DNA of 64,000 nucleotides, taken from contig NZ_QZCF01000001.1 of assembly GCF_003591485.1 (NCBI RefSeq), forward strand, positions 496,001 through 560,000. The letters are read 5' to 3'. The notes below the pieces were generated by a model that searched no databases, was not told the DNA's origin, and saw nothing but the letters and a program-made list of their open reading frames with translations. Below are positions 17,546-26,897 of the stretch, one piece after another. The position numbers and the translations under genes were made by a program. Source of the stretch: Paenibacillus sp. 1011MAR3C5. GTDB lineage: Bacteria > Bacillota > Bacilli > Paenibacillales > Paenibacillaceae. The stretch's first letter is position 1. Each line of letters opens with the position of its first letter.

Positions 17546-17762
17546 ACATTAGTAGTAATCTGGAAATGATTAGTTGATTAATCCAATTACAACGCAATTC
17601 ACCTCAGTCACAATCTTTCCTTACTGTAATCCCCTTTCATGACTTGTATTCGAACAATCACCGTACCTCTCTTGCTGCGTTTCGACATCAAACATCCTTT
17701 TTCCCATTATGGTCATACAAACGTTTCTTCAAGTATGGATAAACTCAGGGGGCTAATCGAAC

Positions 17763-20700
17763 ATGCCAAACCAAACGATGGAAAGCTACTGGCTTCAGGA
17801 GCTTGAAGAGCCGTTGCCAAAACTGGAGCTGCCATATGACAAGTTGCCGGAAAAGATTCGATCTGAAAAAGGCAGTGCAGTTGCAACAAATGTGGGAAGC
17901 GAGAGAATGGAGCGTGTAGAAGCGTATATGCTGCAGCAACATACGGATAAGCAGACCTTGCTTTTGTCCTGCCAATTCGCATTGCTGCACAAGCTGACCG
18001 GCGACCGTGACATTATTATTGGTATCGAGTCTGAGATAGATCCTCATTCGAACGAATCGCTGCCGAATCGGTTCGGGCTTCCCATACGGATCAGCTTGCA
18101 TGAGGGAATAAGCTTCTCCGCCTTGCTGCGGCAAGTGGAGGAAAAATGCTCACTTGGACTTCGAAACAGCCGGTTTCTGTATGAGGAGCTTGCATCCAAG
18201 TTCGATCTCAAGCAATCGGGCCTGGAGAACGCGCTGTATGCGACCATGTTCCGATATATAGATGCTTCCTTCTCCCGACATACCGCTGGTGACGCTTCTT
18301 TGCCGCTAGTATTGCAATGCCGCATGGATGATTATGATGCTGAACTGCAACTTTTATATGATCCTTCCTTATTTCGGGCGGTGACGATCGAGGCTTATAT
18401 GCGTTACTACTTGCATATTGTAGATCAGGTGCTGGACGAACCTCAGTTAGAGTTGGCTTCAATCGCTTTGCTCACTGAACAAGAAATTGAAGAATCGCTG
18501 CTAGCTACCTCTGTTCTACAAGCGCGCAACGATACGGATCGTCTCATGGCGCATGAGCAATTCGAGCGGCAAGCTTCTCTTACCCCTGAGGCTCCAGCCT
18601 TGATATTTGAACAAAAAACGATGACCTACCAGGAGCTGAATGCCCGTGCGAACAGACTTGCTCGTACGCTTCGGACTGGCGGGGTGACACCCGATGGAAT
18701 CGTGGTGATCATTGCCCATCGTTCTCCCGATTTGCTTATTGGCATATTAGCCGTGCTGAAGGCAGGCGCTGCTTATTTGGCGATTGACCCGACCTTTCCG
18801 GAGGATAGAAAGCAATTCATGCTGGGGGACAGCGGCTGCCGTTTCTTACTTGTGCAGCGGGAGCTTAAAGGGGATATAGACGCAGAAAAGATCTGGCATC
18901 TGGACGAGGAATCCAACTATGATGAGGATGACCGCGATCTTGAGCCTGTCTCTGGTATGGATAATTTGGCATATATCATCTACACCTCCGGTTCGACCGG
19001 ACGGCCAAAAGGCATCATGATTGAGCACCGCGGACTTGTACATTTTTTTGCCGGGTTCGCGGCTGAGCTGCCGCTACTGAAGGGTCAACGCATCTTGGGA
19101 CTTGCGACAGTGTCCTTTGACATCTTTATAGTAGAAACCTTATTGCCCCTCTCGCTCGGCATGACGATCGTGCTGGCTAGCGAAGAGGAGAAGAACGACC
19201 CTTCCCGTCTGTCGGTTCTGCTGACAAAGGAACAAGTCGATGTCTTGCAGCTGACCCCGTCCCGCTACAAATGGTGGTCAGCGCAAAGCGGGGCCACCGA
19301 AGCTTTCAGCCGTTTAACCCTGCTTATGATTGGCGCAGAGCCGCTAACCCCATCGATCTGGCGATCGCTAAAGGCTTGTTTATCCCCTTCCGCCCGCCTA
19401 TTCAACCTATACGGCCCGACAGAGACGACTGTATGGGCATCTGCACAAGAGGTTACAGAGGAGCAGCATCCCATTACCATTGGCCGCGGCCTAACGGGAA
19501 CGCCACTCCTCGTCATGAACGCCGATGGACAACTGCAACCGGACGGTGTGCCGGGTGAGCTTTACATTGGCGGGCCGGGACTTGGCCGAGGGTATATGAA
19601 TCGTCCTGACCTGACGGAGGCTGCCTTTGTCCGCCATCGTTATCGCAAGGGAGAGAAGCTATACCGTACCGGGGATATCGTACGCAAGCTTCAGAATGGC
19701 GATTTCTTATATATTGGACGACGGGATTTTCAAGTGAAAATACGCGGCTTCCGCATTGAAATGGGCGAAATTGAGCAAGTGCTGCTTCGTTATCCGGGCA
19801 TTCACGAAGCCGTCCTTCACACTGTGCCGATTGCCGGACAGGATGAACTGGCGCTCTGCGCCTATATCGTGGCGGAGGAACAGCCGGACGCAGCCAAGCT
19901 GCGACAATATCTGGCCAGTCAGCTTCCGGCCTATTTGATTCCTTCCTATACCATGAGTCTGGAAGCTATTCCGCTCACCCCTACCGGGAAGGTGGATCGC
20001 AAGTCGCTGCCTGATCCGACTAAGCATTCCACAGGCATACTTCAAGACTTCACAGCTGGCGGTGAACATGACAACGAACCGCATAATGAGCAGGAGGGCA
20101 TATTGTTTGCGGTATGGGAGAAGCTTTTGGGTCACCGTGCCTTCCATCGGAACCAGCCTTTTTTTGACTCGGGCGGCAGCTCCATTATGATCATTCGGGT
20201 ATGCAGCCAATTGGAGCAAGAAGGCTGGAAGCTGAAGGTCGAAGACATGTTCCGGCATCAGACGATTGCCAGCATCGCTCCTCTCATGAAACGAACGGCT
20301 TCGGAGCATCAGGAGTGGAGTCTGTTCTCAGGCACGATTGAAGGAAAGGTGGAGTTCATTCGAGGGCAGCAAGCGTATCTGGCGAAAGCATGCTCCAGCT
20401 CTAGCGGAAGAGTATATGACTATAGCATCGTCTACTGTCCTGAAGGTTTTGACGAGAGAATGCTGACGCTTGCTCTAGGACGCGTGATGGAAAGGCACGA
20501 CGCACTTCGCATCGGTTATTTTCCGAAAGGCGATGAAGTCATTCAATATAATCAAGGGATGTTCGCGCCACTATTCAAGTTCGAGCAAAGCGAGCTGCCG
20601 AAGGATCAGCCGATTATCTCTTATATGGAGCAAATGATGGAAGAAGCTGATCGCCGGAGGAGCAGATTTTCCGATTGGCGTCTTGAGGCGCATTGGTGCA

Positions 20701-21503
20701 AGGGAGATGCGGGAGATTATTTGGCCCTCATGGGTGATCCGCTTGTGATGGATGCCTTTTCCTGGAACATTCTATTGGAGGATTTAGGATCGGCCTACCA
20801 ACAGGCCGTAGCTTCAACAGATATTCGCCTCCCTGCCAAAACAAACTCGTTCCAGCTTTATGCCCAATTAATGAAGGAGCAGGAAGCCAAACGTGGCGGA
20901 CAGCCTCAGATTGACAGGATGAACCAAACAACGATGCATAGATACACCGTCAGTCTCGGAGCGAATATGTCGGAGTTGCTCCTGTCCTCCATCAGCGATG
21001 AAAACGACGAATGGTTTGTGGAAAATATATTGGCGCATACCTTGCTTCAAGCCATCGCCGAAGAGTGGCGTGATGAGCAAGCGCACATTAGGCTGGATGC
21101 CCGAACTATAAACCTGCCGGGGCTGAATTACAGCCGGACAATCGGCAGAATGGATCAGACATTGACGGTTGCGCTGAACCAATATGCATTTGAACCGGAT
21201 CGGCCAGTCCAGGAATTTGGCATTGCAGATGATACACAGTCCGTGGAAGACGGCATAATCGCGTCCCCTACACGTCTCCTCGTTCGAATGGATAAGCTGG
21301 CAGCTTCTATGTCAGGGTTGGAAATGATTTGTCATTACCGTCAGCCCACAGGCTTTTATGAAATCGAAGGCTCCTTCGGTAAGTTCGAGTCGGAGCTATA
21401 TGTAGCGTTCGACTATGCCAATAGCGAGGATTCGGCTACAATAAGACTCCTTGCGGACAGAGTGCTTGGACTGGTGCAGGACGTTGCCAGCTGGTATAAG
21501 TAA
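17763..21503 (+). CDS. Single-module non-ribosomal peptide synthetase (partial C - A - PCP - degenerate E)
   Basis: A 1246-residue NRPS with GGGGG 9-10 nt before the ATG. Residues 1-250 match only the C-terminal half of a condensation domain (YWLQELEEPLPKLELPYD; DIIIGIESEID); the HHxxxDG half is absent. Residues 265-765 form an adenylation domain: A3 YTSGSTGRPKG, A5 NLYGPTETT, A7 YRTGD, A10 TPTGKVDRKSLP. The specificity residues, aligned to GrsA-Phe from D453, read D-I-V-Q-M-G-L-V-W-K, close to the glycine code. The carrier domain has FFDSGGSS with the phosphopantetheine Ser at 807. Residues 870-1246 resemble an epimerisation domain whose HHxxxD motif has become GDPLVMDAFSW, so it is probably inactive. 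There is no thioesterase. The gene faces a BtrH-type gene. Confidence 0.92.
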   Translation: MPNQTMESYWLQELEEPLPKLELPYDKLPEKIRSEKGSAVATNVGSERMERVEAYMLQQHTDKQTLLLSCQFALLHKLTGDRDIIIGIESEIDPHSNESLPNRFGLPIRISLHEGISFSALLRQVEEKCSLGLRNSRFLYEELASKFDLKQSGLENALYATMFRYIDASFSRHTAGDASLPLVLQCRMDDYDAELQLLYDPSLFRAVTIEAYMRYYLHIVDQVLDEPQLELASIALLTEQEIEESLLATSVLQARNDTDRLMAHEQFERQASLTPEAPALIFEQKTMTYQELNARANRLARTLRTGGVTPDGIVVIIAHRSPDLLIGILAVLKAGAAYLAIDPTFPEDRKQFMLGDSGCRFLLVQRELKGDIDAEKIWHLDEESNYDEDDRDLEPVSGMDNLAYIIYTSGSTGRPKGIMIEHRGLVHFFAGFAAELPLLKGQRILGLATVSFDIFIVETLLPLSLGMTIVLASEEEKNDPSRLSVLLTKEQVDVLQLTPSRYKWWSAQSGATEAFSRLTLLMIGAEPLTPSIWRSLKACLSPSARLFNLYGPTETTVWASAQEVTEEQHPITIGRGLTGTPLLVMNADGQLQPDGVPGELYIGGPGLGRGYMNRPDLTEAAFVRHRYRKGEKLYRTGDIVRKLQNGDFLYIGRRDFQVKIRGFRIEMGEIEQVLLRYPGIHEAVLHTVPIAGQDELALCAYIVAEEQPDAAKLRQYLASQLPAYLIPSYTMSLEAIPLTPTGKVDRKSLPDPTKHSTGILQDFTAGGEHDNEPHNEQEGILFAVWEKLLGHRAFHRNQPFFDSGGSSIMIIRVCSQLEQEGWKLKVEDMFRHQTIASIAPLMKRTASEHQEWSLFSGTIEGKVEFIRGQQAYLAKACSSSSGRVYDYSIVYCPEGFDERMLTLALGRVMERHDALRIGYFPKGDEVIQYNQGMFAPLFKFEQSELPKDQPIISYMEQMMEEADRRRSRFSDWRLEAHWCKGDAGDYLALMGDPLVMDAFSWNILLEDLGSAYQQAVASTDIRLPAKTNSFQLYAQLMKEQEAKRGGQPQIDRMNQTTMHRYTVSLGANMSELLLSSISDENDEWFVENILAHTLLQAIAEEWRDEQAHIRLDARTINLPGLNYSRTIGRMDQTLTVALNQYAFEPDRPVQEFGIADDTQSVEDGIIASPTRLLVRMDKLAASMSGLEMICHYRQPTGFYEIEGSFGKFESELYVAFDYANSEDSATIRLLADRVLGLVQDVASWYK

Positions 21504-21517
21504 GCCGAAGATAGGCC

Positions 21518-21550
21518 AAAAGCCGCCTGTTCAATCATACAGGCGGCTTT
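21518..21550. terminator. Bidirectional hairpin between NRPS and BtrH-like genes
   Basis: An 11-bp perfect stem (21518-21528 with 21540-21550) lies between the convergent genes. T-runs are short on both sides, so termination may be partial. Confidence 0.6.
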
Positions 21551-21585
21551 CAGTGTTAAGCGTCACGTTAAAGTAGATAGTTACA

Positions 21586-22659
21586 TTATGCTGGCAGGAG
21601 CAGTTCCGTATGCCGCTTTAGTTGATCCATCAGCTTGGGGATCAGCTCTAGCTCCATATCCCGCATGCGCTCCAAATTATGCTTGATGTGCTCATGCACC
21701 TGCGGGATTCCCTTCACGACATGCTCGGCATAGAGGTTGCGAGAATGATGGGCCAGCTCCTCCAGCTCAAGGAATTCAAGAAGCAAGCCTTCGTCTTGCG
21801 GAAATTTGTTTTCTTTTTGCAAGTAGGCGACGCGGTTTCTTAGCATTTTCTTATGCTCCCAGAGCAGATGAAGCTGCCGGGGCGGGTTCGCCCGCACGAG
21901 GGACTCGGGATGATGGTCTAAGATGTAGAAATGCTCGATCAAGTGGTCATAGCAGGCGATCCCGAAGGCCAGAAATTCTTTATCAGGCGAGAAGTAGCGA
22001 TTCTGATCATTGTTGCTGCTTTCGGAACGCAAGTATTCCCCTAGCTGCTCGTAGATTAAGCGGATATTCAAGGAGTAGACAAAGTGAGGCAGCAGCGTAA
22101 AGAAATAGTTATGTTGGTCGTAGATGGCGTTGTTTTTCAAGTAGTTGTCGATGGAGTGGAAAGCCTGCTCCAGTTCATCAAAGGTGGTTTCGTGATAGCC
22201 TAGCAGCAAGTCTTTGCCGAACCCATAGGTGTGGTAGATTTGGCGATCTTCGTCATAGCCGTAGACAAGCACATGATGGGGAAACGGGTAGGCGTGGTAC
22301 GCGGTGGTGTAGGAGATATGATATTCATCGAGAAATAATACGGGATAGACGCCCTCCTGAATCTTCTTGGTCAAGAAGGGATGAAGCTTCTCCTTGAAAA
22401 TCTCATAAAGCATAGGTGTATCAATCGTGCTGGATAATAGGAAGGGATTGTGATTAAGCTCGTTATTCCCTCCTCGATAAAAATCGAAAAACAATTCTTG
22501 CTTGTCCTCCAGATAGTACTTGTTACAGCATACTTGGATAAAGTTGCTGTAAAACCAAGGATTGAAGTTCGGCATCGAGCTTGTGATGCTAAGGGTGTAC
22601 GCCCAACTCAACAGCCCATACAATGGCGGATGGACAATCGGAAGCACATGCTTGGCCAA
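21586..22659 (-). CDS. BtrH N-terminal-type (cysteine-protease-fold) protein linked to the NRPS
   Basis: About 357 residues. I choose the TTG at 22659 because AGGGGG lies 9 nt upstream; another TTG at 22680 lacks a site. The N-terminal half has features of BtrH_N proteins: LPIVHPPLYGLLSWAYTLS, then WFYSNFIQVCCNKYYL, LFFDFY, and a central VYGYDEDRQIYHTYGF. The butirosin enzyme BtrH transfers an acyl group from a carrier protein to an amine acceptor. Cys residues in QVCCN are candidate nucleophiles and HHVLVYGYD could supply the His, but this is inferred. The C-terminal half is helical. Facing an NRPS that lacks a thioesterase, it could release the carrier-bound product. Confidence 0.72.
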   Translation of the reverse strand: MAKHVLPIVHPPLYGLLSWAYTLSITSSMPNFNPWFYSNFIQVCCNKYYLEDKQELFFDFYRGGNNELNHNPFLLSSTIDTPMLYEIFKEKLHPFLTKKIQEGVYPVLFLDEYHISYTTAYHAYPFPHHVLVYGYDEDRQIYHTYGFGKDLLLGYHETTFDELEQAFHSIDNYLKNNAIYDQHNYFFTLLPHFVYSLNIRLIYEQLGEYLRSESSNNDQNRYFSPDKEFLAFGIACYDHLIEHFYILDHHPESLVRANPPRQLHLLWEHKKMLRNRVAYLQKENKFPQDEGLLLEFLELEELAHHSRNLYAEHVVKGIPQVHEHIKHNLERMRDMELELIPKLMDQLKRHTELLLPA

Positions 22660-22731
22660 CGTGAAGAACCCCCTGTTCAATAGGATAAATAATAGCGTGG
22701 TATATAGTTTATGATTTTTTAAATTGATTCC

Positions 22732-22746
22732 TTGATATTATATCAA
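22732..22746. promoter_or_regulatory. 15-bp palindrome upstream of the BtrH-like gene
   Basis: The perfect palindrome TTGATAT-T-ATATCAA lies about 73 nt upstream of the BtrH-like start in an AT-rich region, where a promoter operator would be expected. Confidence 0.4.
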
Positions 22747-22803
22747 TTTTCTGCACTTTTTGTAATAAATTAAACGAAAATGCAACGAAAAGAATCATAA
22801 CAG

Positions 22804-22890
22804 CTAATGCTTCCATGTCAGCTCAACATCGAATATCGTCCCCTTACGTTGTTGCCAGACGGGATCGCAGTCCACTAGTAAGACTTTCAT
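22804..22890 (-). CDS. 28-residue open frame with a good ribosome site
   Basis: An ATG at 22890 preceded by GGAGG codes for 28 residues starting MKVLLVDCDP. This resembles the first strand of a response-regulator receiver domain and then loses similarity. It may be a remnant or a chance frame. No function is proposed. Confidence 0.25.
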   Translation of the reverse strand: MKVLLVDCDPVWQQRKGTIFDVELTWKH

Positions 22891-22963
22891 CCTGCCTCCT
22901 TTCACACTCATTCTTCCGCTGCTTCCACGACACACCTTTTACGGTCTTCCAACTGTTTTCACC

Positions 22964-23143
22964 TTATATTCCAAATGGATTATTTACGACAAAAAGACAC
23001 ATACCCGTTAAAGTAGTGTCTTGTCCTGACAGTATGTTCGATAGGACAACTTGGCCGACATTGCACTCGTGCAGAAGACGGTGGCTTTGCTGCAGGAAGA
23101 GTTCCCCATATCGTTCGATCAGATTCTGTTTTACTTTCATCAT
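22964..23143 (-). CDS. 59-residue open frame of unknown function
   Basis: The frame starts at ATG 23143 and reads MMKVKQNLIERYGELFLQQ, then SHRLLHECNVGQVVLSNIL, ending VVNNPFGI. It has an amphipathic helical start and a plausible composition, but only a weak ribosome site and no recognised family. It is the longest coding-like frame in the 600-nt gap between the BtrH-like gene and degV; otherwise I see only the small frame at 22804 and the degV terminator there. Confidence 0.3.
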   Translation of the reverse strand: MMKVKQNLIERYGELFLQQSHRLLHECNVGQVVLSNILSGQDTTLTGMCLFVVNNPFGI

Positions 23144-23222
23144 TATCCTGTAAGTACATACAAATGATCACCAGCATACCCTGGAATCACCTCTTCCAAA
23201 CTCTTTCACTTTGATATTCAAA

Positions 23223-23253
23223 TAAAAAAAGAACCGTACAACAGTACGGTTCT
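23223..23253 (-). terminator. Terminator of the degV gene
   Basis: A 10-bp stem (AGAACCGTAC/GTACGGTTCT, 23230-23253) followed on the minus strand by seven T, 7 nt past the stop codon. Confidence 0.9.
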
Positions 23254-23259
23254 AAATAC

Positions 23260-24123
23260 CTACTTCCGCAAATAACTAATCGCCACCGTCTTAGGCCCAG
23301 TATGCGAACAAATCGTACATCCGCCCTCGATCATAATAACCTCTTTAACCGACGTATGCTCCAGCAAGTAATTGCGCATATATTCAGCCGCCTTCTCAGC
23401 TACAGTCTGAGCAATAACGACTACATTCTGATCAATAGATTCAATATTCTCTACTATATTATGCATGACGCCCTCTAGCGCCTTTTGCGTCTTGCCCCGG
23501 TATTTTCTCGTGGATAGAATAAGACCCTGCTTAATGCCAAGCACAGGCCGGATATTTAATAGGCTGCCGATCATGTTCTGAATGCTGGATACGCGTCCGC
23601 CCTTGTGCAAGTAGTCCAGTCGGTCGATCAGGATGTCGATCTCGACGCGGTCGCGGTGCGACTCAAGATGTGCGACCACCGTGTCCATATCCTTCCCCTG
23701 CTCCAACAGGCGAGCAGCCATAATGACCAGCATAGCGGTGCTTGCGGACAAGTGGGTGGAATCGACGAGCGTGATCCGCCCCTCGGGGAAATCATTCATG
23801 GCAATTCTGGCATTCTGGTATGTGGAAGACACTTTGGCAGACATGCTGATAAACAACACTGAATCTCCCGCGTCGATAGCGTCTTGAAATGCTTGCGTGA
23901 AATCATCCGGCGAAGGCGCCGCCGTACGAGGCAATACCCCGTTTTCCTCCACCCGCCGGTAGATCTCCTCAGTCGTTATATCAATTCCGTCACGAAAGAC
24001 TTCCTCGTTAAAAATAATATAAAGAGGTACGATTGTAATGTTATACCTCTCTATCCATTCTTGCGGCAAATCCGACACGCTATCTGCGAATAATCTAATG
24101 TTGTTCAGGCCAGCTTCCTCCAT
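23260..24123 (-). CDS. DegV family fatty-acid-binding protein
   Basis: A 287-residue DegV/FakB protein. Family marks: LFADSVSDLP, ITIVPLYIIF, DGIDITTEEIY, TAAPSPDDFTQAF, ISMSAKVSSTYQNA, VDSTHLSAS, then DRLDYLHKGGRVSS and ICSHTGPKTVAISYL at the end. FakB-type proteins hold a fatty acid for phosphorylation by FakA; no fakA is in this window. The ATG at 24123 has no ribosome site, whereas GGAGG inside codons 1-3 would suit a CTG at 24108, so translation may begin there. Confidence 0.9.
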   Translation of the reverse strand: MEEAGLNNIRLFADSVSDLPQEWIERYNITIVPLYIIFNEEVFRDGIDITTEEIYRRVEENGVLPRTAAPSPDDFTQAFQDAIDAGDSVLFISMSAKVSSTYQNARIAMNDFPEGRITLVDSTHLSASTAMLVIMAARLLEQGKDMDTVVAHLESHRDRVEIDILIDRLDYLHKGGRVSSIQNMIGSLLNIRPVLGIKQGLILSTRKYRGKTQKALEGVMHNIVENIESIDQNVVVIAQTVAEKAAEYMRNYLLEHTSVKEVIMIEGGCTICSHTGPKTVAISYLRK

Positions 24124-24210
24124 TCGATAGTCTATCTATCACTATATAGTATAAACGATTTAATTTTATGGAGAGCCAATTCTTTTCAGGGTAATGTGTC
24201 CATTCCGCGA

Positions 24211-24239
24211 AAAAAAAAAGCCCATACCGCCAAGCGGTA
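24211..24239 (-). terminator. Terminator of the tandem DUF445 operon
   Basis: A hairpin (TACCGC/GCGGTA, 24225-24239) followed on the minus strand by GGGC and a run of nine to ten T. Confidence 0.8.
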
Positions 24240-24262
24240 CAGACTTTCCCTCCAGTACTTTC

Positions 24263-25606
24263 CTAAAATAGATACTCCAGCAAAGGTCCATAGATCCCAT
24301 GCAGGAACACGAAGATAAGCGCCCCCACCCCGGCTCCGATAAAAGCGCCGTTCAACCGAATACGCTGAAGATCCGTTTCGACCTTGCTTTCGATAAATTC
24401 TACCAGCCGCTCCTCGGTAAAACCCTCCAGCGTCTTGCGTGCAATACGCCCGATCAAGGCATGCTCCTGCTCCATGATGCCGTTGATGAATTGCTTCAAG
24501 TAGCGATCGAGCTGAGCTTTGGTCTCCTCATCCGCCTTGAACGCCTCCCAATACGCGCCGATCAGCTCCGACAGCCAGTTTTTCACATCGTCCACATGAA
24601 GCTGGCGCTCTTCCGCCGCGAGATACTTCAGCTCGCTGCCCGCAAGCAGCATGCCTCTCATGCTGTCCAGCAGCGCATGGATGGAAGGTTGAAGCGACAG
24701 CTCATCCAGCAGCTCAAGCTTCCAGGTCTCAATCGTCGCTGCCATATCCTCGCTTGTCTCCAGCTTCTCGGCAAGATCCATCAGCCGGACCTCTACCAGC
24801 ACGCGAAGCTCATGCTTCGGATCCCTCAAGTCGTTCATAAACGATTGCAGATCATTATATAGCGTATTTGCAGCATCATCCAGATTAAGGGCATCAGCCG
24901 CTTCTGCGAAATCGACCAGCTTGCGCTTAAGCCACTTGGTGAAGGAGCCGCCTTCGGAGACGAAGTTGTCCTTTTCCTTCACCAGCATGGAGCGAATCGC
25001 TTTTTTCGTATCCTCACTAGCCACCCGCTTCGCCGCATAATCGACGACCTGGCCCATCCACTTCTGAAAATCGCTGTTCACCAGCAGCCAGCGAAGCCCT
25101 CTCCCGCCATAACGGGACAAATCCATGCCTCGAAGCGATCCCCGAACATATCCATCCAGCTTACCCGCCAGCTTCTCGGTATCCGTTCCCTTCAGCCAGG
25201 AAACCAACAGCTCCCAGCCTTTCTCGGCAATACCCATGCCGCCGCTGCCTTTACGATCCACCCAGCCGATGATGGCATCCACGATGCTGTAGGCCATCAG
25301 CTTATCTTTGATCATGCTTTTGCTGAGTAATTGTTCCTCCACCATCGCCGCAACGCCTTCGACCAGCTTCGTCCGATTGCGCGGAATGATCGCCGTATGC
25401 GGAACCCAGCGCATGCCTAGCGGATGACGGAACAACACGGTTACTGCAAACAGATCGGCCAGCGCGCCTACCAATCCCGCTTCCGCGGAATACAGCAGCA
25501 GCTTGGACCACCATCTGCCGGGATACCAGTACGTCAGGGCAGCCGCTCCGATGAATAATACAGCCAGCAGCAGCAAGCTTAGGTTAGCTTTGCGTCTCAT
25601 CGTCAT
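24263..25606 (-). CDS. DUF445 membrane protein, copy 1
   Basis: A 447-residue DUF445 protein. Two N-terminal membrane helices (LSLLLLAVLFIGAAALTYWY and a segment near AGLVGALADLFAVTVLF) carry the family sequence ALADLFAVTVLFRHPLG and IIPRNRTKLVEG. A long charged helical middle follows, and a final helix (FIGAGVGALIFVFLHGIY) returns to the membrane. Function is unknown. The start codon is one nt after the stop of the upstream paralogue, and AGGGG in that gene's end serves as ribosome site, so the two are translated together. Confidence 0.85.
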   Translation of the reverse strand: MTMRRKANLSLLLLAVLFIGAAALTYWYPGRWWSKLLLYSAEAGLVGALADLFAVTVLFRHPLGMRWVPHTAIIPRNRTKLVEGVAAMVEEQLLSKSMIKDKLMAYSIVDAIIGWVDRKGSGGMGIAEKGWELLVSWLKGTDTEKLAGKLDGYVRGSLRGMDLSRYGGRGLRWLLVNSDFQKWMGQVVDYAAKRVASEDTKKAIRSMLVKEKDNFVSEGGSFTKWLKRKLVDFAEAADALNLDDAANTLYNDLQSFMNDLRDPKHELRVLVEVRLMDLAEKLETSEDMAATIETWKLELLDELSLQPSIHALLDSMRGMLLAGSELKYLAAEERQLHVDDVKNWLSELIGAYWEAFKADEETKAQLDRYLKQFINGIMEQEHALIGRIARKTLEGFTEERLVEFIESKVETDLQRIRLNGAFIGAGVGALIFVFLHGIYGPLLEYLF

Positions 25607-25607
25607 G

Positions 25608-26897
25608 TCATCGACCCCTGATCCAGAACGTGAGCAGATAGAGAATGAGGCCGACCAGCCCGCCTACAATCATCCCGTTCAGCCGAATATATTGCAGATC
25701 CTTGCCTGCTTTTTCCTTGATCAATTCAATAAGCTCATCCTCTGAAAAAGAATCCAGCTTCTCTCTCACTATACGCCCGATAAGTGCATGCTTATCCTCA
25801 ATCCAGCCGAGCAACAGCGACTTGACGCCCGTGTCGAGAGCTTGCTGAAGGTCGTTTCGCGTTTTTAATTGCTCCAGCCCCTTGTCGATCTCTTGGCGCA
25901 ACCAGCCAAGCGGAGATGCCTGAGGCGCTCCCTCTTCTTGAGCAGCGGCCATGAGTGCTGCCCGCGCCTTCTCGATACGGGCCTTCAGCAGCTCCTCCAG
26001 CGGGACATTCTGCTGAATCTTGACCAGAATGTTCAGCTTCCCGGCCTCAATGCTCTGGCGAAGCGCTTCATCCTCACGAAGCCTGCGTACGAACTCGGCA
26101 AGAAACAGCTTAAAGCTCTGGCGCTGCGGATGATCCTCTGCAGCGAACTGTTCGATAAATGCGGCCAGCCAATCCTGAACCTTCACGCTTATAGCGGGTG
26201 CATTCAAGCCCGCTGTGAAGTCGACCAGTCTGCGGCGCAGCTTCTCGCCTTCATAAGAGCGGATCGCAGATTCGGCGAATTGCTCAATCAGCGCCCGGAA
26301 CGGCTCAGACTTCACGAGCTGCACCAGTGGCTGAACGACAAAAGCGATGATTTTATCATCATAGCCATTGCGAATTGTCCATTCCCCTACGTCCGCCAGC
26401 ACATCGGATACCTGCAAGGAGCCGGCATGGTCATAGGCGAATCGCTCAATACCTCCGGCCAACTGGGCCGGCTCGACCTTCTCCAGCAGATCGCCTGCCA
26501 GCTTGCCAGCGAATTGCTGCACCTCTTCGCTCCCGCCGCTCTCGGACAAGTAGCGGACAAGCACGGCGCCAAGATCATGCTCCGCAAGCGTAGCCTTAAT
26601 CGATGCAACCGTCAGCAGCTCCTTTTCCACCATGTCGACAAGCTCGCCAATCAGCCGCTCTTTATTACGGGAAATAATATGAGTGCCCATCCATTTCGGC
26701 CACTTGATCCGCAGAGGATCACCGAATAATGCGCTAATTGCAAAAGAATCTGCCAGTCCGCCAATCGTCCCAGCGCTGAATATGGCGAATAACAGCCCTC
26801 CCGCAAACGTGTGCTGGAAGGGGAACGCCGCCAGGATGCCTACGCCCGATAAAATCAAAATGGCGTTGGCTTGTTTTTTCACGCTCCAATTGTTCAT
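25608..26897 (-). CDS. DUF445 membrane protein, copy 2
   Basis: A 429-residue paralogue of the next gene with the same layout: two N-terminal helices with GGLADSFAISALFGDPLRIKWP and IISRNKERLIGELVDMVEKELL, a long helical charged middle, and a C-terminal helix (IVGGLVGLILYLLTFWI). GGAG lies 7 nt before the ATG. Tandem DUF445 genes suggest that the two products form a heteromeric complex, but this is inference. Bacterial DUF445 proteins have been called YheB/YtlA-like; no enzymatic motif is visible. Confidence 0.85.
   Translation of the reverse strand: MNNWSVKKQANAILILSGVGILAAFPFQHTFAGGLLFAIFSAGTIGGLADSFAISALFGDPLRIKWPKWMGTHIISRNKERLIGELVDMVEKELLTVASIKATLAEHDLGAVLVRYLSESGGSEEVQQFAGKLAGDLLEKVEPAQLAGGIERFAYDHAGSLQVSDVLADVGEWTIRNGYDDKIIAFVVQPLVQLVKSEPFRALIEQFAESAIRSYEGEKLRRRLVDFTAGLNAPAISVKVQDWLAAFIEQFAAEDHPQRQSFKLFLAEFVRRLREDEALRQSIEAGKLNILVKIQQNVPLEELLKARIEKARAALMAAAQEEGAPQASPLGWLRQEIDKGLEQLKTRNDLQQALDTGVKSLLLGWIEDKHALIGRIVREKLDSFSEDELIELIKEKAGKDLQYIRLNGMIVGGLVGLILYLLTFWIRGR

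Noticed and set aside
22804..23143. A response-regulator pseudogene upstream of the BtrH-like gene
   Set aside because: Only MKVLLVDCDP resembles a receiver start; no phospho-acceptor region or later motif follows in any frame, so the small frames were listed at low confidence without a family.
25869..26729. 286-residue plus-strand frame opposite the second DUF445 gene
   Set aside because: It is the antisense of a conserved DUF445 gene; it has no ribosome site and no recognisable domain.
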